Shown piece after piece: positions 10,808 to 22,818 of a stretch of 64,000 nucleotides of DNA (positions are counted from its first letter, which is position 1; every line of letters starts with the position of its first letter). The notes below the pieces were generated by a model. That model did not search any database. It was not told the origin of the DNA and saw nothing but the letters and a program-made list of their open reading frames with translations. The position numbers and the translations under genes are program-made. Source of the stretch: Delphinus delphis (taxonomy: Eukaryota; Chordata; Mammalia; Artiodactyla; Delphinidae). The stretch is from the NCBI RefSeq assembly GCF_949987515.2, contig NC_082694.2:13757958-13821957 (forward strand), written 5' to 3'.

Positions 10808-11693
10808 TCCACAAACCTTTGAGGGTTTTTCATTATACCAGCTGTTTCCTTTATAAGCAGCTGCTGTGACGGCTGTGCAGTTTTAGCATCTCTACCTCTA
10901 TTTGGAAATCTTAACGTTCTGAAAAGTAACCCCATGACAAGATTTGCACGCGGACTCCTGGAATTTTTCTTGGACTTAAAGGCACAGCCAGGTTTAGGCA
11001 CAATTTCTCTGCCAGTGGCATTGGATCAGACGCACATGAGTGGATGCCTTTAAAGATATACCTGTCCTGGCCAGTGCAATAAGGCGACAATAACAACAAC
11101 AAAAAACAGAACTGGAAAGGAAGAATTAAAACTGTCAAGATGAATGGATTGTGTGCAGAGAAAATTCAAAATAATCTATAGAAAAACTACTGAAATCAAT
11201 AAAAGAAATAGCCAACCACTGGATTCAAGGTGAATATACAAAAAAACCCAAAAAAAAAACCAATTTGATTTCTCTATAACTGCAACAAATTATAAAAATT
11301 AAAATTACAAAACACACCATCTACAAGAGCATCCAAAACATCATATATTTAGGAAAAAATAACAAAATACACTGTAGACTCCAGAATATTATTCAAAGAA
11401 ATTGAAAAAAACCTAGTCAAAATCAAAATCTCAACGGGATTTTTTAAAAATCACACTTGCTGTGCCATTCAATAGAGATGAATAAGACCCAGATAGGTAG
11501 GTGGTAGGAGCTGTTCAAGGTCATCCACCTAGTTGAAGAGCATCACAGATCATTCTAGTAACTCCATTTTAGGACTAATTTCTTTCTCAATAATTCAAAA
11601 AAATGGATAATCTTTAAATGTTCAAAACACATCTCAGAACACAAAGCCCCAGGCTTACAAATAGCTCTTTTGGTTTCTACTACTCACATATTC
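10808..11693. other. Spacer 3' of the Vkappa3-like gene
   Basis: Mostly A-rich DNA. The part near 11170-11430 resembles eroded L1 ORF2 sense sequence (tgcaacaaattataaaaatta type), but too weakly for a firm call. No gene was seen. Confidence 0.35.
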
Positions 11694-11896
11694 TTTTTTT
11701 TTTTGCAGTACACCGGCCTCTCACTGTTGTGGCCTCTCCCATTGCGGAGCACAGGCTCCAGAGGCGTAGGCTCAGCGGCCATGGCTCACGGCCCCAGCCG
11801 CTCCGCGGCATGTGGGAACTTCCCGGACCGGGGCATGAACCCGCGTCCCCTGCATCAGTAGGCGGACTCTCAACCACTGCGCCACCAGGGAATCCC
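11694..11896 (-). mobile_element. CHR-2-type SINE with perfect TSD
   Basis: Full-length copy in reverse, T-run to ccaccagggaatccc. The target-site duplication tactcacatattct is present immediately on both sides, so both ends of the insertion are exact. Confidence 0.95.
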
Positions 11897-11949
11897 TACT
11901 CACATATTCTTGCTGTTCCTCGCCGAAGGTCTCTTCACTCTTGAAACTC

Positions 11950-12440
11950 TAGACTTTTTGTTAACACCTTTATGGCATTATAATTCATATACAATATAGT
12001 TCACCAATTTATCTTGTCCACTATGATGGACTTTAGTATAAGAGTTGTGCAATCATCACCACAGTCAATTTTATATTTTCAAAAAGAAATCCTGTGCCCA
12101 TTACCAGTTACTCCCCATTTCCTCCAGCATCAAACATCCCCAAGTCCTAGGTAACCACTTACTGTCTGTGCCTACGGTGAATATTTCATATAAACAGATC
12201 GTGCTGCATGTTGTCTTTCGTGACCGGCTCACTTCATTTACCATAATGTTTGCAAGGTTTATCCATGTTGTAGCTTATTATAGTACTTTATTTCTTACTA
12301 TGGCCAAATAGTATGTCATTATACGAATAGGCCACATTTTGCTTTTCCATTCAACACTTGATGGACATTCGGGTTGTTCCCACTATTTGGTGAATTCAAT
12401 GCCTCTGCTATGAACATTCTTTTACAAGTTTTTGTGTGGG
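11950..12440 (-). repeat. Old L1M fragment
   Basis: Antisense L1, e.g. cacttgatggacattcggg near 12355, the complement of the usual L1 'aagtgtccatc' segment, and cttcatttaccataatgtt near 12230. It is heavily diverged. Confidence 0.6.
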
Positions 12441-13190
12441 CATCAGGTAAACAGAATTTGATTAAGGAAAAGAAAGACACATCTTACTTTCCTTTCAAAC
12501 TGACAGTAGCAATTTAATGTCTCACCCTTCATCTTTTTTGCCCTATTCTTTAGCTGTAGTTCTCAAGTTTCCACTTTCAAATGCAGCATGTAGTTTTTTC
12601 TGAAATGTAGACGGATGGTATACAAGGAAAATTATTTTAGGTTCTACCCAGTACCGCCGAGTAGACATGAATTCACTTGAGTCAAAAGAAAATTTTAAAA
12701 TTTTAATGTGAAAAAATCTCAGTGTAAGTAATTATGGTTTAGGGTAACTGATACGTGTGTAAATGTTGGAACAGGAGCTGAGTAATCACGGAAGCAAGTG
12801 TGCAGTTGGAAACAGCATTACGTAGACACCTCTCTGAATCCTGTATTCAACCACGATGTGAAGTAATTATGGTCCTGGGCGTGTAACCCAAAAATGGGGG
12901 CAATGGTTGATGATGTCAGGAGTATTGCCATGGTATCTATCAGATCCCCAGTTTACTTAGCATCAGAATGGCAGCAGATGGAATACTGAATAGTGCAGAA
13001 TAATGAAAAGTCTGGGGGCAGAAAAGCAAAGCGGAGGAAGGATGATGCTATTTGCCCAGGAGTTTAGATTTTACTCACAGCCCTTCTGAGAGTAAGGAAA
13101 GCTCTGACAATATCACCGTGGACAGCTCATGCATGAAGTTTCACACTCTGCCAGTTAAACACTGCCTGCCCATCCCACCACCACATACCA
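12441..13190. other. Spacer between the two V genes
   Basis: No gene or firm repeat was recognised before the octamer of the second V gene. Confidence 0.4.
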
Positions 13191-13194
13191 TGTA

Positions 13195-13202
13195 ATTTGC
13201 AT
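13195..13202 (+). promoter_or_regulatory. Perfect Vkappa octamer
   Basis: ATTTGCAT, the exact kappa-promoter octamer in the expected orientation, 102 bp before a leader ATG. The promoter has outlasted its gene. Confidence 0.85.
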
Positions 13203-13303
13203 ACCGCTCCCATACATAAGTCCCTCAACATCTCAGAGGCCATAGAATGTGTATTGTTCAACTGGTGAGGACGCTGACGACAAGTGAACGCCAGGCCGAG
13301 GCT

Positions 13304-14480
13304 ATGAGCTCCCAGGCTCCCCTCATCTTTCTGCTTCTCTGGATCTCTGGTAAGAGAAATAGTTCCTCTTTTTGCAGCACTTAAGTCCTCTGAATCTTGA
13401 CCAAAAAATATGGCATTTGTATATGAAATTGGTTTTTTGCATTCTCAACAAACATGATGCTTTTGATTCATCTTTTCTCTTTTCCTCCCTAAACAGAGAC
13501 CAGAGCAGAAACACCCATCACACAATCTCCAGCATTTGTGTCAGTGACTCCAGGAGACCATCTCACAAAAAGACAAAATAATCAGCAGTAATTTTTCTAA
13601 GGCTATAATAGTAAAGACCTGTCCAGAAGAAAGAATTTTCTGTATTTGTCATCTCCTTTCTGTTTAATTATTCCATGTAAATCTAAGTGCTACAATCTCT
13701 CTCCCCACCTCAGTCACTGCCCTACTGCTCTGGGAGGTATAAATAGGATGTGGCAGCCCTTGGGATGAAGCCTGCATGGCACTGGGCAGGAGAGACCCTG
13801 CACCCATCTAGAGAATATTTGATAAGATATGTAGTTCTCCATGTTCTTCAAGGATCTGTACATATTTTGTCATACCTCATGACATTATGTTAATGCTGTC
13901 TGCACAACAGTGGACCCCAGCAATACTAGTGTGGAGAAAAAAGGAAGGAAGGAAGGGAGGGAGGGAGGGAGGAGATACTTGTTGATTTATCCATAAACAT
14001 TCTAATTTTTCTAATTAAATTATATATCCAAGTAGATTCAATGTGACATATTCCCAAATATACATATTTATCAAATTCAGTTTGAAGAGCAATCACTGAG
14101 TACTCAGTATAGAGGCACGATGGCGAATACAGAAGTATTTCAAGCTGTTCAAATACGACTCTAAAATTCCATGATGTAAGGCAGGATGTGGGAAGTATGA
14201 TAAATACCACTCTACCAAAGTGATTGCCTACCTACCTGGAGAGTTTGGGTCACTCGGGTTTTACCCTCTCCTTCAATAGCCAAAGTCTCTTAGGCAGCAA
14301 TGGAGAACTTCATTATGTGTAGAGCTCACCATCCGCAAAGCCTCCATTCTAGCCTGGAACTCCAGCCCGATTCAGTGGTTGTGACTGTGAGGTCAATTTT
14401 CCTTTCCTAATCAGTAGTCTTGCAACTCATTACAGGAGCTTTAAGCTGAAGATGGCCTTTGTCAGCCTGTGTCCCTCAGA
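13304..14480 (+). pseudogene. IGKV5 (family-level): IGKV5-2-like V pseudogene, interrupted
   Basis: The leader exon (13304-13349) encodes M-S-S-Q-A-P-L-I-F-L-L-L-W-I-S with a good donor (G|GTAAGA). The V exon starts at 13497 (acceptor aaacag) and reads T-R-A-E-T-P-I-T-Q-S-P-A-F-V-S-V-T-P-G-D, as in human IGKV5-2. It then degrades and stops at TAA 13589-13591, before the first Cys-Trp pair. About 750 bp later (14341-14480) a CDR2-FR3 relict appears (cctggaactccagcccgat, then the agctttaagctgaagatg 'L-K-x-E-D'-like end). The intervening DNA is foreign or greatly expanded. No usable RSS was found; acagaaacc near 14494 is a possible nonamer remnant. It is non-functional. Confidence 0.8.
13935..13975. 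repeat. (GGAA)n/(GGGA)n purine tract
   Basis: A short purine microsatellite inside the DNA that separates the two halves of the V pseudogene. It could be a replication-slippage site. Confidence 0.85.
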
Positions 14481-14494
14481 GACAGCATGGGACA

Positions 14495-15175
14495 GAAACC
14501 CTACCCTCCACTGCCAATTAGAACTTCACACAAGTGAAAAACAAATTTCCAGTGCATTCAGTCACTGAAGCTTTGGATCGTATCTATTAGAGTAGCTATC
14601 ACTGCTCTTAGTTAATACATTTATCAGGCTGAAGATTATTCCAACTGGCAGCATTTAGCGGAAATCACAAACTGGTTCTTAGACGGCAAAGGTTTAGACC
14701 CTGACTGTGCTCCTACAACCTCAGTATCATTAAGGGGGCCTTTGTTTCCTCAGTTATAAAAGTCAATAGTTAAGGCTCTTTTCTATATTAAATGTGATGT
14801 TTGTATCCTGACTGAGTTCCGGAGCAGCTGTCACGCTGAAGAAAGAAACGTATTTTCATGCTGCACAGACTCATTTTTCATTCTGTCACTAGATTTCAGA
14901 AAATGCATTAAAATGCCTCCACTGACTTAAGGGAAACAGACGGCAACTGTGCAAACAATTTTCCTGGTTTACGAAGGTTTTGCCAAGTGCCTCAGGAAAT
15001 GTGATGGAAGTACTTTAATTGGGAGGCAAGGCTCTACAAAGACCCTCCAAGATCACACTAAGCCTATATACTATTCAGTCTAACATGGTCCCAGGCTCAG
15101 CTGCAGCCCAGACAGTCCCAGTTAAGGCACCACCTTCAGAAGCAGTTTTCAGGGCTTCAGAAATTACCGAAAGTG
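14495..15175. other. Spacer 3' of the V pseudogene
   Basis: No gene was recognised. In mouse, the region just beyond the last Vkappa holds the Cer and Sis elements; only the CTCF-like site at the right edge supports such a role here. Confidence 0.35.
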
Positions 15176-15193
15176 ATCACCAGAGGGCGCGCC
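15176..15193 (+). promoter_or_regulatory. CTCF-like site (forward)
   Basis: atcaccagagggcgcgcc fits the CTCF core (CCASYAGRKGGCRS) well on the + strand. It lies in the V-J interval, about 0.7 kb past the V pseudogene, where mouse has the CTCF-bound Cer/Sis elements that shape V-J contacts. The role here is inferred from motif and position only. Confidence 0.6.
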
Positions 15194-16735
15194 AGAGCAA
15201 GAGAGGAGAAAACAGCAAGTACCACGTGACTGCTAAACAATCCTTGTTCGTTTCACTCATTCATTTGGGTAAACATGTACTGGACACCAAGTGTATGCCA
15301 GACACTTGTTAATCACGGAGAGTGCGGCGGGGGGTGCGATCCCTCATGAGATGCCTGCGCGATGCAAGAAATAATGAGGGATGTGAAGAATATTCTTTTT
15401 CATGGAAGTGGAAGATATGATATCCTGGGCAGAGACAAGTGTCAATGATACGTTGTACGTGGTTATTTTTGTGATCTTGGTTCTTCCCTAGGTTGATGCG
15501 TCCCGGTGTATGTGCCTTACATTTGGGTAGACTCCTCCTGGTTTCTGGTATTAATTTCGTCAGCTACTCCTTGTCTAGTACTTATCCAAATTCCCAGCCA
15601 CGCCAATCACAAGATTGATTAAATATTTACCCTTTCTCCTCACTTCACTTTAAAGGGCCATGAAATTTGCGTTCAAGGAACAGAGATGAGCCTTTCTAAT
15701 CTGTAAGGGTCCTAGGTTTCATTTGAGGACTGCTCCAGTCCACTTGCAGTATCACAGTCGTGCCAACTCAGAGAATAAATTGAAAAGTATTCCATATCTG
15801 TGTATCTCCTTGACATAGGAATTATCAGTTTCAAAAAAAAAAAAGCTTATAAAGAAACTGTTTGAAAACTGTCTTGTATTAGGTTCTTTTGGAGGAGGTA
15901 GATCTTTGACAAACTCCTCAATTTCTTCTAAAATTAGTGTCTATCTCTTCTTGGGCGAATTATTCCATTTATTTTGGGAGATAAGGAATTGTGCCCTTCA
16001 TTTAGATGTTCAAAAAAGCAAAAGCCTATCTGGGGGGAGGGGAAATTGGATGAAGGTGGTCAAAAGGTACAAACTTTCAGTTATAAGATAAATAAGTACT
16101 AGGGATGTAACGTACAACCTGATAAAGATAATTAACACTGCTGTGTGTTACATAGGAAAGCTGTTAAGAGAGTAAACCCTAAATTCTCATCGCAAGGAAA
16201 AGGATGTGTTTTCTACTTCTTTAATATTGTCTCTGTATGAGATGATGGATGTTCACTAAACTTATTGGGATCATCATTCCATGACGTATGTAAGTCAAAT
16301 CATGATGCTGTATGCCTTAAACTTACACAGTGCTGTACACCAATTATATCTCAGTAAAACTGGAAGAAAATATTAAAAATTTAAAAATAAAATTTTAAAA
16401 GAGCAATGGCCTGGGGGGCTTTAATCTGAATATGGGTAGAAAATGAGAAGAATAAACATTCTATCAAACCAACCCTGCCTAACCTAGAAACCCTGGACAA
16501 GTGGGTTTCTGGAAAATGAAGTAAGAGGACGAGTCAAGCATGAAGTGAGGAGGGGCAGAGAGAAGGCAATGGTACAGGAATCATGACAGCAGTCAGGGAG
16601 ATCAATAATCCCATTGCCATAAGAATCTGAAACAGGAAGGGACCACACGTTTGAGAAGCTTCTGAGAATCCTTGAAAAGGTGGAGCCTTCACCAACATGT
16701 CACAGGGGGGCCCCGGGCAGTTTTATTTGAATAAC
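15194..16735. other. V-J interval, unassigned
   Basis: Nothing firm except an L1M-type 3' end at about 16255-16395 (gtacaccaattatatctcag, sense). No exon signals were found. Confidence 0.35.
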
Positions 16736-17165
16736 AAAAAAGGGTGAATTAACTGATTAATGAATAAACAAAATGTGGTATATCCATGCAGTGGGATATT
16801 ATTCATGCTACAGCAGAGATGAACCTTGAAAACATTAGGCTAAGTGAAAGAAGCCCAACACAAAAGACCACCTATTATGATTCTACTTTTATGGAACGTT
16901 CAGAATGAGAAAATATAGAGAAACAGGAAGTAGATTAGCAGTTGCCAGCAGCTGGGAAGGATGAGAATACTAAGAGGTGATAGAGAAGGAGAACGGGGTT
17001 TCTTTTTCGAGGTGATGAAAATATTCCTAGATTATGATGACGGTTGCATTTGTAGTGTGATATGGTGAATATACTAAAAAACACTGAGCTGTGTATTTTA
17101 AATGGGTCGATTGTATGGCATGTAAATTATATCTCAATAGCGAGGTTACCCCCAAGTCACTACCA
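16736..17165 (+). repeat. Old L1M 3' end
   Basis: Sense-strand L1M-type sequence, e.g. aaaatgtggtatatccatgc, ggaagtagattagcagttgcc and gtatggcatgtaaattat, ending in an A-rich stretch. It is diverged. Confidence 0.65.
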
Positions 17166-17540
17166 AAAAAAGAAATGGAAAAAAATAATAGTGAGGATGG
17201 CCCCAGAAGGCTGGAAGAATGGGGGAAATCCAGGCAGCACGTGCTTTAATTCTCAAAAGCTTTTGGGTATGCTGTAATCTCTTTCTCATTCTCAATGTCT
17301 ATATGTGTTTTTCTCTTTTTCCTTGGTCACACTGTCCAGAAATTTGTCTATTTTATTGATCATTTTCAAATAAATATCTCTTCGTTTTATTCACCAAAAT
17401 AGCTTTGTTTTTTATGTGCTTCTGTTTTTATTTTTACTAATTATGTCCTTCTACCTTCTTTTGGTTCATCTTGTTCTGTGGCTAGCTCCTTGAGTTTAAT
17501 GCTTAGTTTATTATGTTTGATCTCCTGGCTCTTTTTCTTT

Positions 17541-17912
17541 AATACATTTATTTATTTTATTTTTGGCTGCGTCGGGTTTTCGTTGCTGTGCACGGGCTTT
17601 CTCTAGTTGCGGCGAGCTGGGGTTACTCTTCGTTGCGGTGCGCATGCCTCTCATTGCGGTGGCTTCTCGTTGCAGTGGCTTCTCTCGTTGTAGAGCACAG
17701 GCTCTAGGCACGCGGGCTTCAGTAGTTGTGGCGCATGGGCTCAGTAGTTGTGGCTCGCGGGCTCTGGAGTGAAGGCTCAGAAGTTGTGGTGCACGGGTTT
17801 AGTTGCTCCGCGGCATGTTAGTTGCTCCGGCATGATTCCCGGACCAGGGATCAAACCCGTGACCCCTGCATTGGCAGGCAGATTCTTAACCACTGTGCCA
17901 CCAGGGAAGTCC
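17541..17912 (-). mobile_element. CHR-1-type long SINE
   Basis: Long tRNA-derived class (about 350 bp) with internal repeated 'agtagttgtgg' modules. The left edge is T-rich (tttatttattttatttttgg) and the right edge ends ccaccagggaagtcc. Imperfect flanking copies of tcctggctcttt/tcttggttcttt look like a TSD. Confidence 0.85.
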
Positions 17913-18366
17913 TCTTGGTTCTTTGATCAGTAAAGAAAACACATTTTCATTTGAGACCCACTTTGATTCCATCCCATGAATTTTAATATGCAGTATTAAA
18001 TACTAAGAGTATTTAATAAATACTTAATATTTAATAAATAAAATACTGCATTTTAATATGCAGTATTCTCACTGTTGTTGACGCTTCAATAATTCGTTGC
18101 TCTGTAATTTGATATATTTCCTTTTTAAGATTTTTAGAGTGGTCATTTTTTAATTTCCAAGTCAGTAATCTGTTAGTTGGCTACTTTATGGCTAAGTTCT
18201 AGGTTTATTGCGTTGTAAAGATAATGTGTCCAAAATGATTTCTACTTTGGGACAATGTATAAATGTTTCATTCTCTTTTTGGCCCAGTACACAGCTAAAT
18301 GTTATAAATATTCCATAGGCATTTGAAAAGATTATGTTTTCAATGTTATATACCCAAGTATCTACT

Positions 18367-18405
18367 GATATATATGTGTGTATTATATATATACACACAT
18401 ATATT
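18367..18405. repeat. AT/GT palindrome
   Basis: atatatgtgtgta, a TA-rich centre, then tacacacatatat: a near-perfect inverted repeat of about 13-bp arms, able to extrude as a cruciform. Confidence 0.75.
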
Positions 18406-18540
18406 AAAATGAATTGAGACATATATCTCTTTTTCTTTTTCTAATGGGGGTCAGTATGTGGATTAGAAAGAATCTGTTTGAAGCTTGTGCTTCTCCACCA
18501 GGGAACTTAGACAGAAATATTCTCAGCTACTTTTGGAAAT

Positions 18541-20102
18541 GTGCCTTATTACATAAACACACTTGGGAAAGAGACAAATAATCTTTAACATGTTGATGCC
18601 GGCAAAATGATTTCACACTATTGTCAGTTCTGTTATTCCACACAGGATAGGATGATGGGCCTGGGAAGGAATGAAGAAGGGAGAGAGATTCCAGTTTTCA
18701 TTGTGTTGGTCCCAACTTCTTTGTCTATACAGAAAGTCTTCTTCTCTGCTACTTACTAAATGTAACCTTGGACAAGTTACTTAAGATCATCCTACACCAG
18801 TTTCCTCATCTCTTACATGAAGAAAGCAACTATCTAACAGAATTAATCTCACAATCAAAAACAGTGATATATATATATAAAGCACTTAGCACAATACTGA
18901 CTGCCAGTAATAGTTTAATAAAAATACCTATTATTCCCAATAGGCAGAAAAAAAAAAAAGAAAGTCTTCTGGTGTAATTGTCATTTTCTCAAGTTCTTAC
19001 TGTGTCTCTAATAAAAATTTTTAATGTATTTTGATGCATTTTGACTCAGTATAAAAGTCCATCACTATTAAATCTTCTTGGTAAATTGTATCTTTTATCT
19101 ATAGTCAAAATATCCTAATTCACCAGCTGAGGATTCAAAATACACGGAAGAACAGAGAGCAATGGACATTCCATTTCCTAACTGCATCCTTGCACTTCCT
19201 AAGAGCAAACTAACCTCCCCTTTTGAGGAATTACTTCTTTCTGATTAGGTGGAGTCAGCTGAGGATGTCATGGGACCAACACTTTCCTTAGCCAAGGGGT
19301 AGCCCTTGACCCAAGCTAGGCTAAACAAACCTCCCCGCTTGCTGAATCTTGAGGAAAAGGACCCAGAGACTGAAAGCATTTCATTCTATCTAATCACTCA
19401 ACCTGAGCGGGCTGTTCCTGACATAAGAACATTTGAGGATGAGCGTGAACATAGGTTAGAGACTTGGAGGCACTGCCGTGACTTCAAGTGAGTTTTGACC
19501 CTCCCCACCTTCCTCACCACCACTGCCACCACCAGCCTCTCTCTCAGCCCCTAATGGTCCCTGAGCCCCAAGGGACACACCCCTCCTTGGGCCCCAAGCC
19601 CACCCATTTCCTGTCCTTGGGAAAACTGGCATCTCAATACCCAGTGCCTTGCTCTCATGCTTTGCAAATGATATTCACAAAAACAGAACAATCTGATAGA
19701 AATGTATTTCCCACAGTCTGAGCCCTTCAGTCTCTTTATTATATTTGATTTTGTCCCTGGAAGTGTTCTTTCCTCTAATTCTATTTCTCCAATATTACAC
19801 ATTGTCCTTCCTTCAGTTAGCAGTTGCCTGGCAACCCTCATCCATTGCATTAGTTGTTCCAATCATTTTATGTATGAGTTTTAAATACATCTCTTTTCAA
19901 CAACATACGGCCAGACTTGTGTGTTACATTCACTGTTCTTGGTCTTTCAGCTGTAAAGTTTTTCTCGTTTATATTGTCAAGGTACAAATTTTTCCAAAAA
20001 ATTTAAAGTTCTCATGCATATATATTGTGAGCATGTGTCAAAGATTCATTTAATTTATTGATGACAGAACCAGATGATAAAGCTGGTGAAAGGAGGTCAT
20101 AG

Positions 20103-20103
<1 letters not shown>
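18541..20103. other. V-J interval, unassigned
   Basis: There is eroded repeat-like sequence near 18740-18960 with a short A-tail. Open frames at 19488-19884 are short and lack gene signals. No gene was seen. Confidence 0.35.

Positions 20104-20150
<47 letters not shown>
20104..20150. repeat. (CA)n microsatellite
   Basis: About 23 uninterrupted CA units, long enough to be polymorphic. Confidence 0.97.
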
Positions 20151-20153
<3 letters not shown>

Positions 20154-20314
20154 TCAAGGCTAGAATAAGATTGCTAAACAAGATTCAAAACTGGTTAATG
20201 TCCTACAGAGCAATAAAACCATAAGGCTTGGAGTGGTCTTCCCGGACAAAAATCATTTGTCATTTTCATGATATCCGTTTTTTCTAGGCTAATATCTAAC
20301 TTTCTGGAATCCAG

Positions 20315-20536
20315 TTTTTTTTGTTTTTTTGTTTTTTTGTTTTGCGGTACGCGGGCCTCTCAGCGCCACGGCCCCTCCCGTTGCGGAGCACAGGCTCCGG
20401 ATGCGCAGGCCCAGTGGCCATGGCCCCACGGAACCAGCCGCTCCACGGCACGTGGGATCCTCCCGGACCAGGGCATGAACCCATGTCCCCTGCATCGGCG
20501 GGTGGACTCTCAACCACTGCGCCACCAGGGAAGCCC
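20315..20536 (-). mobile_element. CHR-2-type SINE
   Basis: Reverse copy with a T/G-interrupted tail (tttttttgtttttttg). The right edge is ccaccagggaagccc. Flanks tggaatccag and tggaatctag are a one-mismatch TSD. Confidence 0.92.
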
Positions 20537-20672
20537 TGGAATCTAGTTTTTAATCAGTAATAAATACAAGTCAAACAAACTTTATTTCTCTAGCAAATCA
20601 AAGGACCTTGAAAGGACACATAGTGTTGAAGAAAAATCATGTATGACAGTTATTAAAGAATGGTAAGGCTTG

Positions 20673-20783
20673 GGAATTCCCTGGCAGTCCAGTGGTTGGG
20701 ATTCCTCTCTTTCACTGCCAAGTGCCCAGGTTCGACCCCTGGTCAAGGCTCCCACAAGCCACGCAGCACAGCCAGAAAAAGAA
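20673..20783 (+). mobile_element. Short CHR-type tRNA SINE
   Basis: gggaattccctggcagtcca through the B box (ggttcgacccc) to a short A-rich tail. Flanking aatggtaag on both sides is a TSD. Confidence 0.88.
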
Positions 20784-20789
20784 AATGGT

Positions 20790-22261
20790 AAGACAGACCC
20801 TATTCCGGACCATTACCATCATAAGTGTAGGGACCACCACGCAGCAAAGGGGTTATACAGAAGGGGAGAGAGATTGGGCTTCAAATACAAGGACTAGTGG
20901 GAATTTATAGCCAAGGAGCAGGGTAGGGGTCAGTGGATAGACAATTTCTAAGAGGAAACATCAGGGGTAATTCTGATTCTGGCTGAACCAACCTGATGGG
21001 AGCCTTGCTGAAGGCAGACCAGGGTCCTCAGACATTACCTGGGAGATGATGGAATATAAGGAACTCAATTAGATGCCAAGGAGGATGCAGGATGGGGAAT
21101 TCTGGTTAAATTGACTTAGCAGGATTCTTGCTAAAACTGGACAATGCAGTGATAAACACAGAAGCCCAAAATTCAGGGCCTGCTTGAGAAGAGAGTTCAG
21201 AGGAGCCTGAGTAGAGTTTGGTCAAGGAGAGAATTTTTCTCAGTAGTCATCATTTTGCCTTATCTTCAAGCTTTGGATAACTTAACTTTTATTATAGTTT
21301 GTTCTATCTGAACTTGGCCTGCCCATCTTATTTTGTATTTCGGTTTATCGTATTTTTCTCTTGATTTTTTATTTCCTTGTCCTGAATTTTGCTACTTTGG
21401 TTTATTAATTTTTTTTCTTCTTCCGGTGTTTTGGAAGACTTTTATCCCATTGCTGTTGAATGCCTGTCACTTGACCCCTTTTTATTTCCATCACTAGTCA
21501 CATGGCCTGAAGGGCAAGTGTCAGGCATCCCGGGTGTTACTCCACATTCCACCAGCCCCCATCCCACTCCCAGTCCCAATGTCTTTTAACTCTGAGGTGC
21601 ATGTGCTTTTTTGAGGGCTTTGTGGGGAAAACTAGTGTTGGCTGCTTCAAGGGCCCCTGCCTATTTTTGTGATGGAATGGAAGATTCTAGATTCTAGTTG
21701 CTCCATCATTTCAATCATGTAATTTAAATCTGTGCAGTTTTCCCCCAATTTTTTTTTTTCTCCTAACAGGATCCTTTGTGATGCTCCAATCCTGGAATAC
21801 ATTTATTCTCATTTTTACATTTTTTCTGTCATTGCAAAGGGAGTTTGAGAGCGGTGGACAGGTCCAGCATATTCAATGTAAAAGTCCACATTATTCCTTG
21901 CTTCAATTGTTGGGTTTCTTGACTTTTCTTCTTGTTTCTTTGCTGTTTGTTTTCTCGCCACCCTGCCCTCTTCCCATCCTTCCCTCTTAGGTTCGGAACT
22001 CTAGTCTCAGCCAGGATGATCAGGGCACTTTGGGGTGGAGGGTGCTTTAAGGGGAAGGAGGTGATCTGTGCTTCTTTCCCCAGCACCAGACTAACAGCCC
22101 TTAAATGTGATGCTGATTAGTATCGGGAGAAGAGCCAGGAACCAGCCTAGTTTAACCCCACTTAGAACCCAAAGGAGCCAATTTAAGAAAGATACAGTTT
22201 AAGATGATGAATTAAACTCACACATTCAATCACAATACCCCCTTGTTTAAAAACAAAATTA
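20790..22261 (-). repeat. Unassigned, partly L1-like antisense
   Basis: From about 21270 the sequence resembles antisense L1/HAL1 (gctactttggtttattaat, ccggtgttttggaaga). The left part (20790-21260) is unassigned. No gene was seen. Confidence 0.4.
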
Positions 22262-22615
22262 AGGGGCTTCTCTGGTGGCGCAGTGGTTAAGAATCCGCCT
22301 GCCAATGCAGGGGACACGGGTTTGAGCCTTGGACCGGGAAGATCCCACATCTCCCAGAGCAACTAAGCCCGTGCGCCACAACTACTGAGCCTGCGCTCTA
22401 GAGCCTGTGAGCCACAACTACTGAGCCCGCGTGCCACAACTACTGAAGCCCGCGTGCCTAGAGCCCGTGCTCTGCAACAAGAGAAGCCACCGTAATGAGA
22501 AGCTGGCACACTGCAACAAAGAGCAGCCCCCGCTCACCGCGACTAAAGAAAGCCCGTGCGCAGCAACAAAGACCCAACGCAGCCAAAAAGTAAATGAATA
22601 AATAAATTCTTTAAA
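22262..22615 (+). mobile_element. CHR-1-type long SINE
   Basis: A complete long-class SINE: tRNA head (ggggcttctctggtggcgc), then three tandem 'cacaactactgagcc' modules, then gcagccaaaaagtaaatg and an A-rich tail. Confidence 0.9.
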
Positions 22616-22688
22616 AAAACAACAAAATTTTTAAAAACCTAAAAATAAATTTTTTTTAAGAAATTATTTTAAAGAAATAAACCCACAG

Positions 22689-22818
22689 GAAATTCCCTGG
22701 CGGTCTAGCGGTTAGGACTCTGCACTCTCATTGCCAAGGGTCCGGGTTCAATCCCTGGTCAGGGAACTAAAATCCCACAAGCTTCACGGTGCAGCCAAAA
22801 TAATAATAATAATAATAA
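22689..22818 (+). mobile_element. Short CHR-type SINE with (AAT)n tail
   Basis: ggaaattccctggcggtct, B box ggttcaatccc, then an (aataat)n tail of about six units. It lies 70 bp after another SINE. Confidence 0.88.

Larger units (their letters stand above)
17275..18540 (-). repeat. Old L1 ORF2 fragment split by a SINE
   Basis: Antisense L1 ORF2-type sequence (tctattttattgatcattt, cttctaccttcttttggtt) continues on both sides of the SINE at 17541-17912, so the SINE landed in an existing L1. Confidence 0.6.

Noticed and set aside
20104..20150. CRISPR-like or satellite array
   Set aside because: It is a simple CA microsatellite. No direct repeats with unique spacers occur anywhere in the window.
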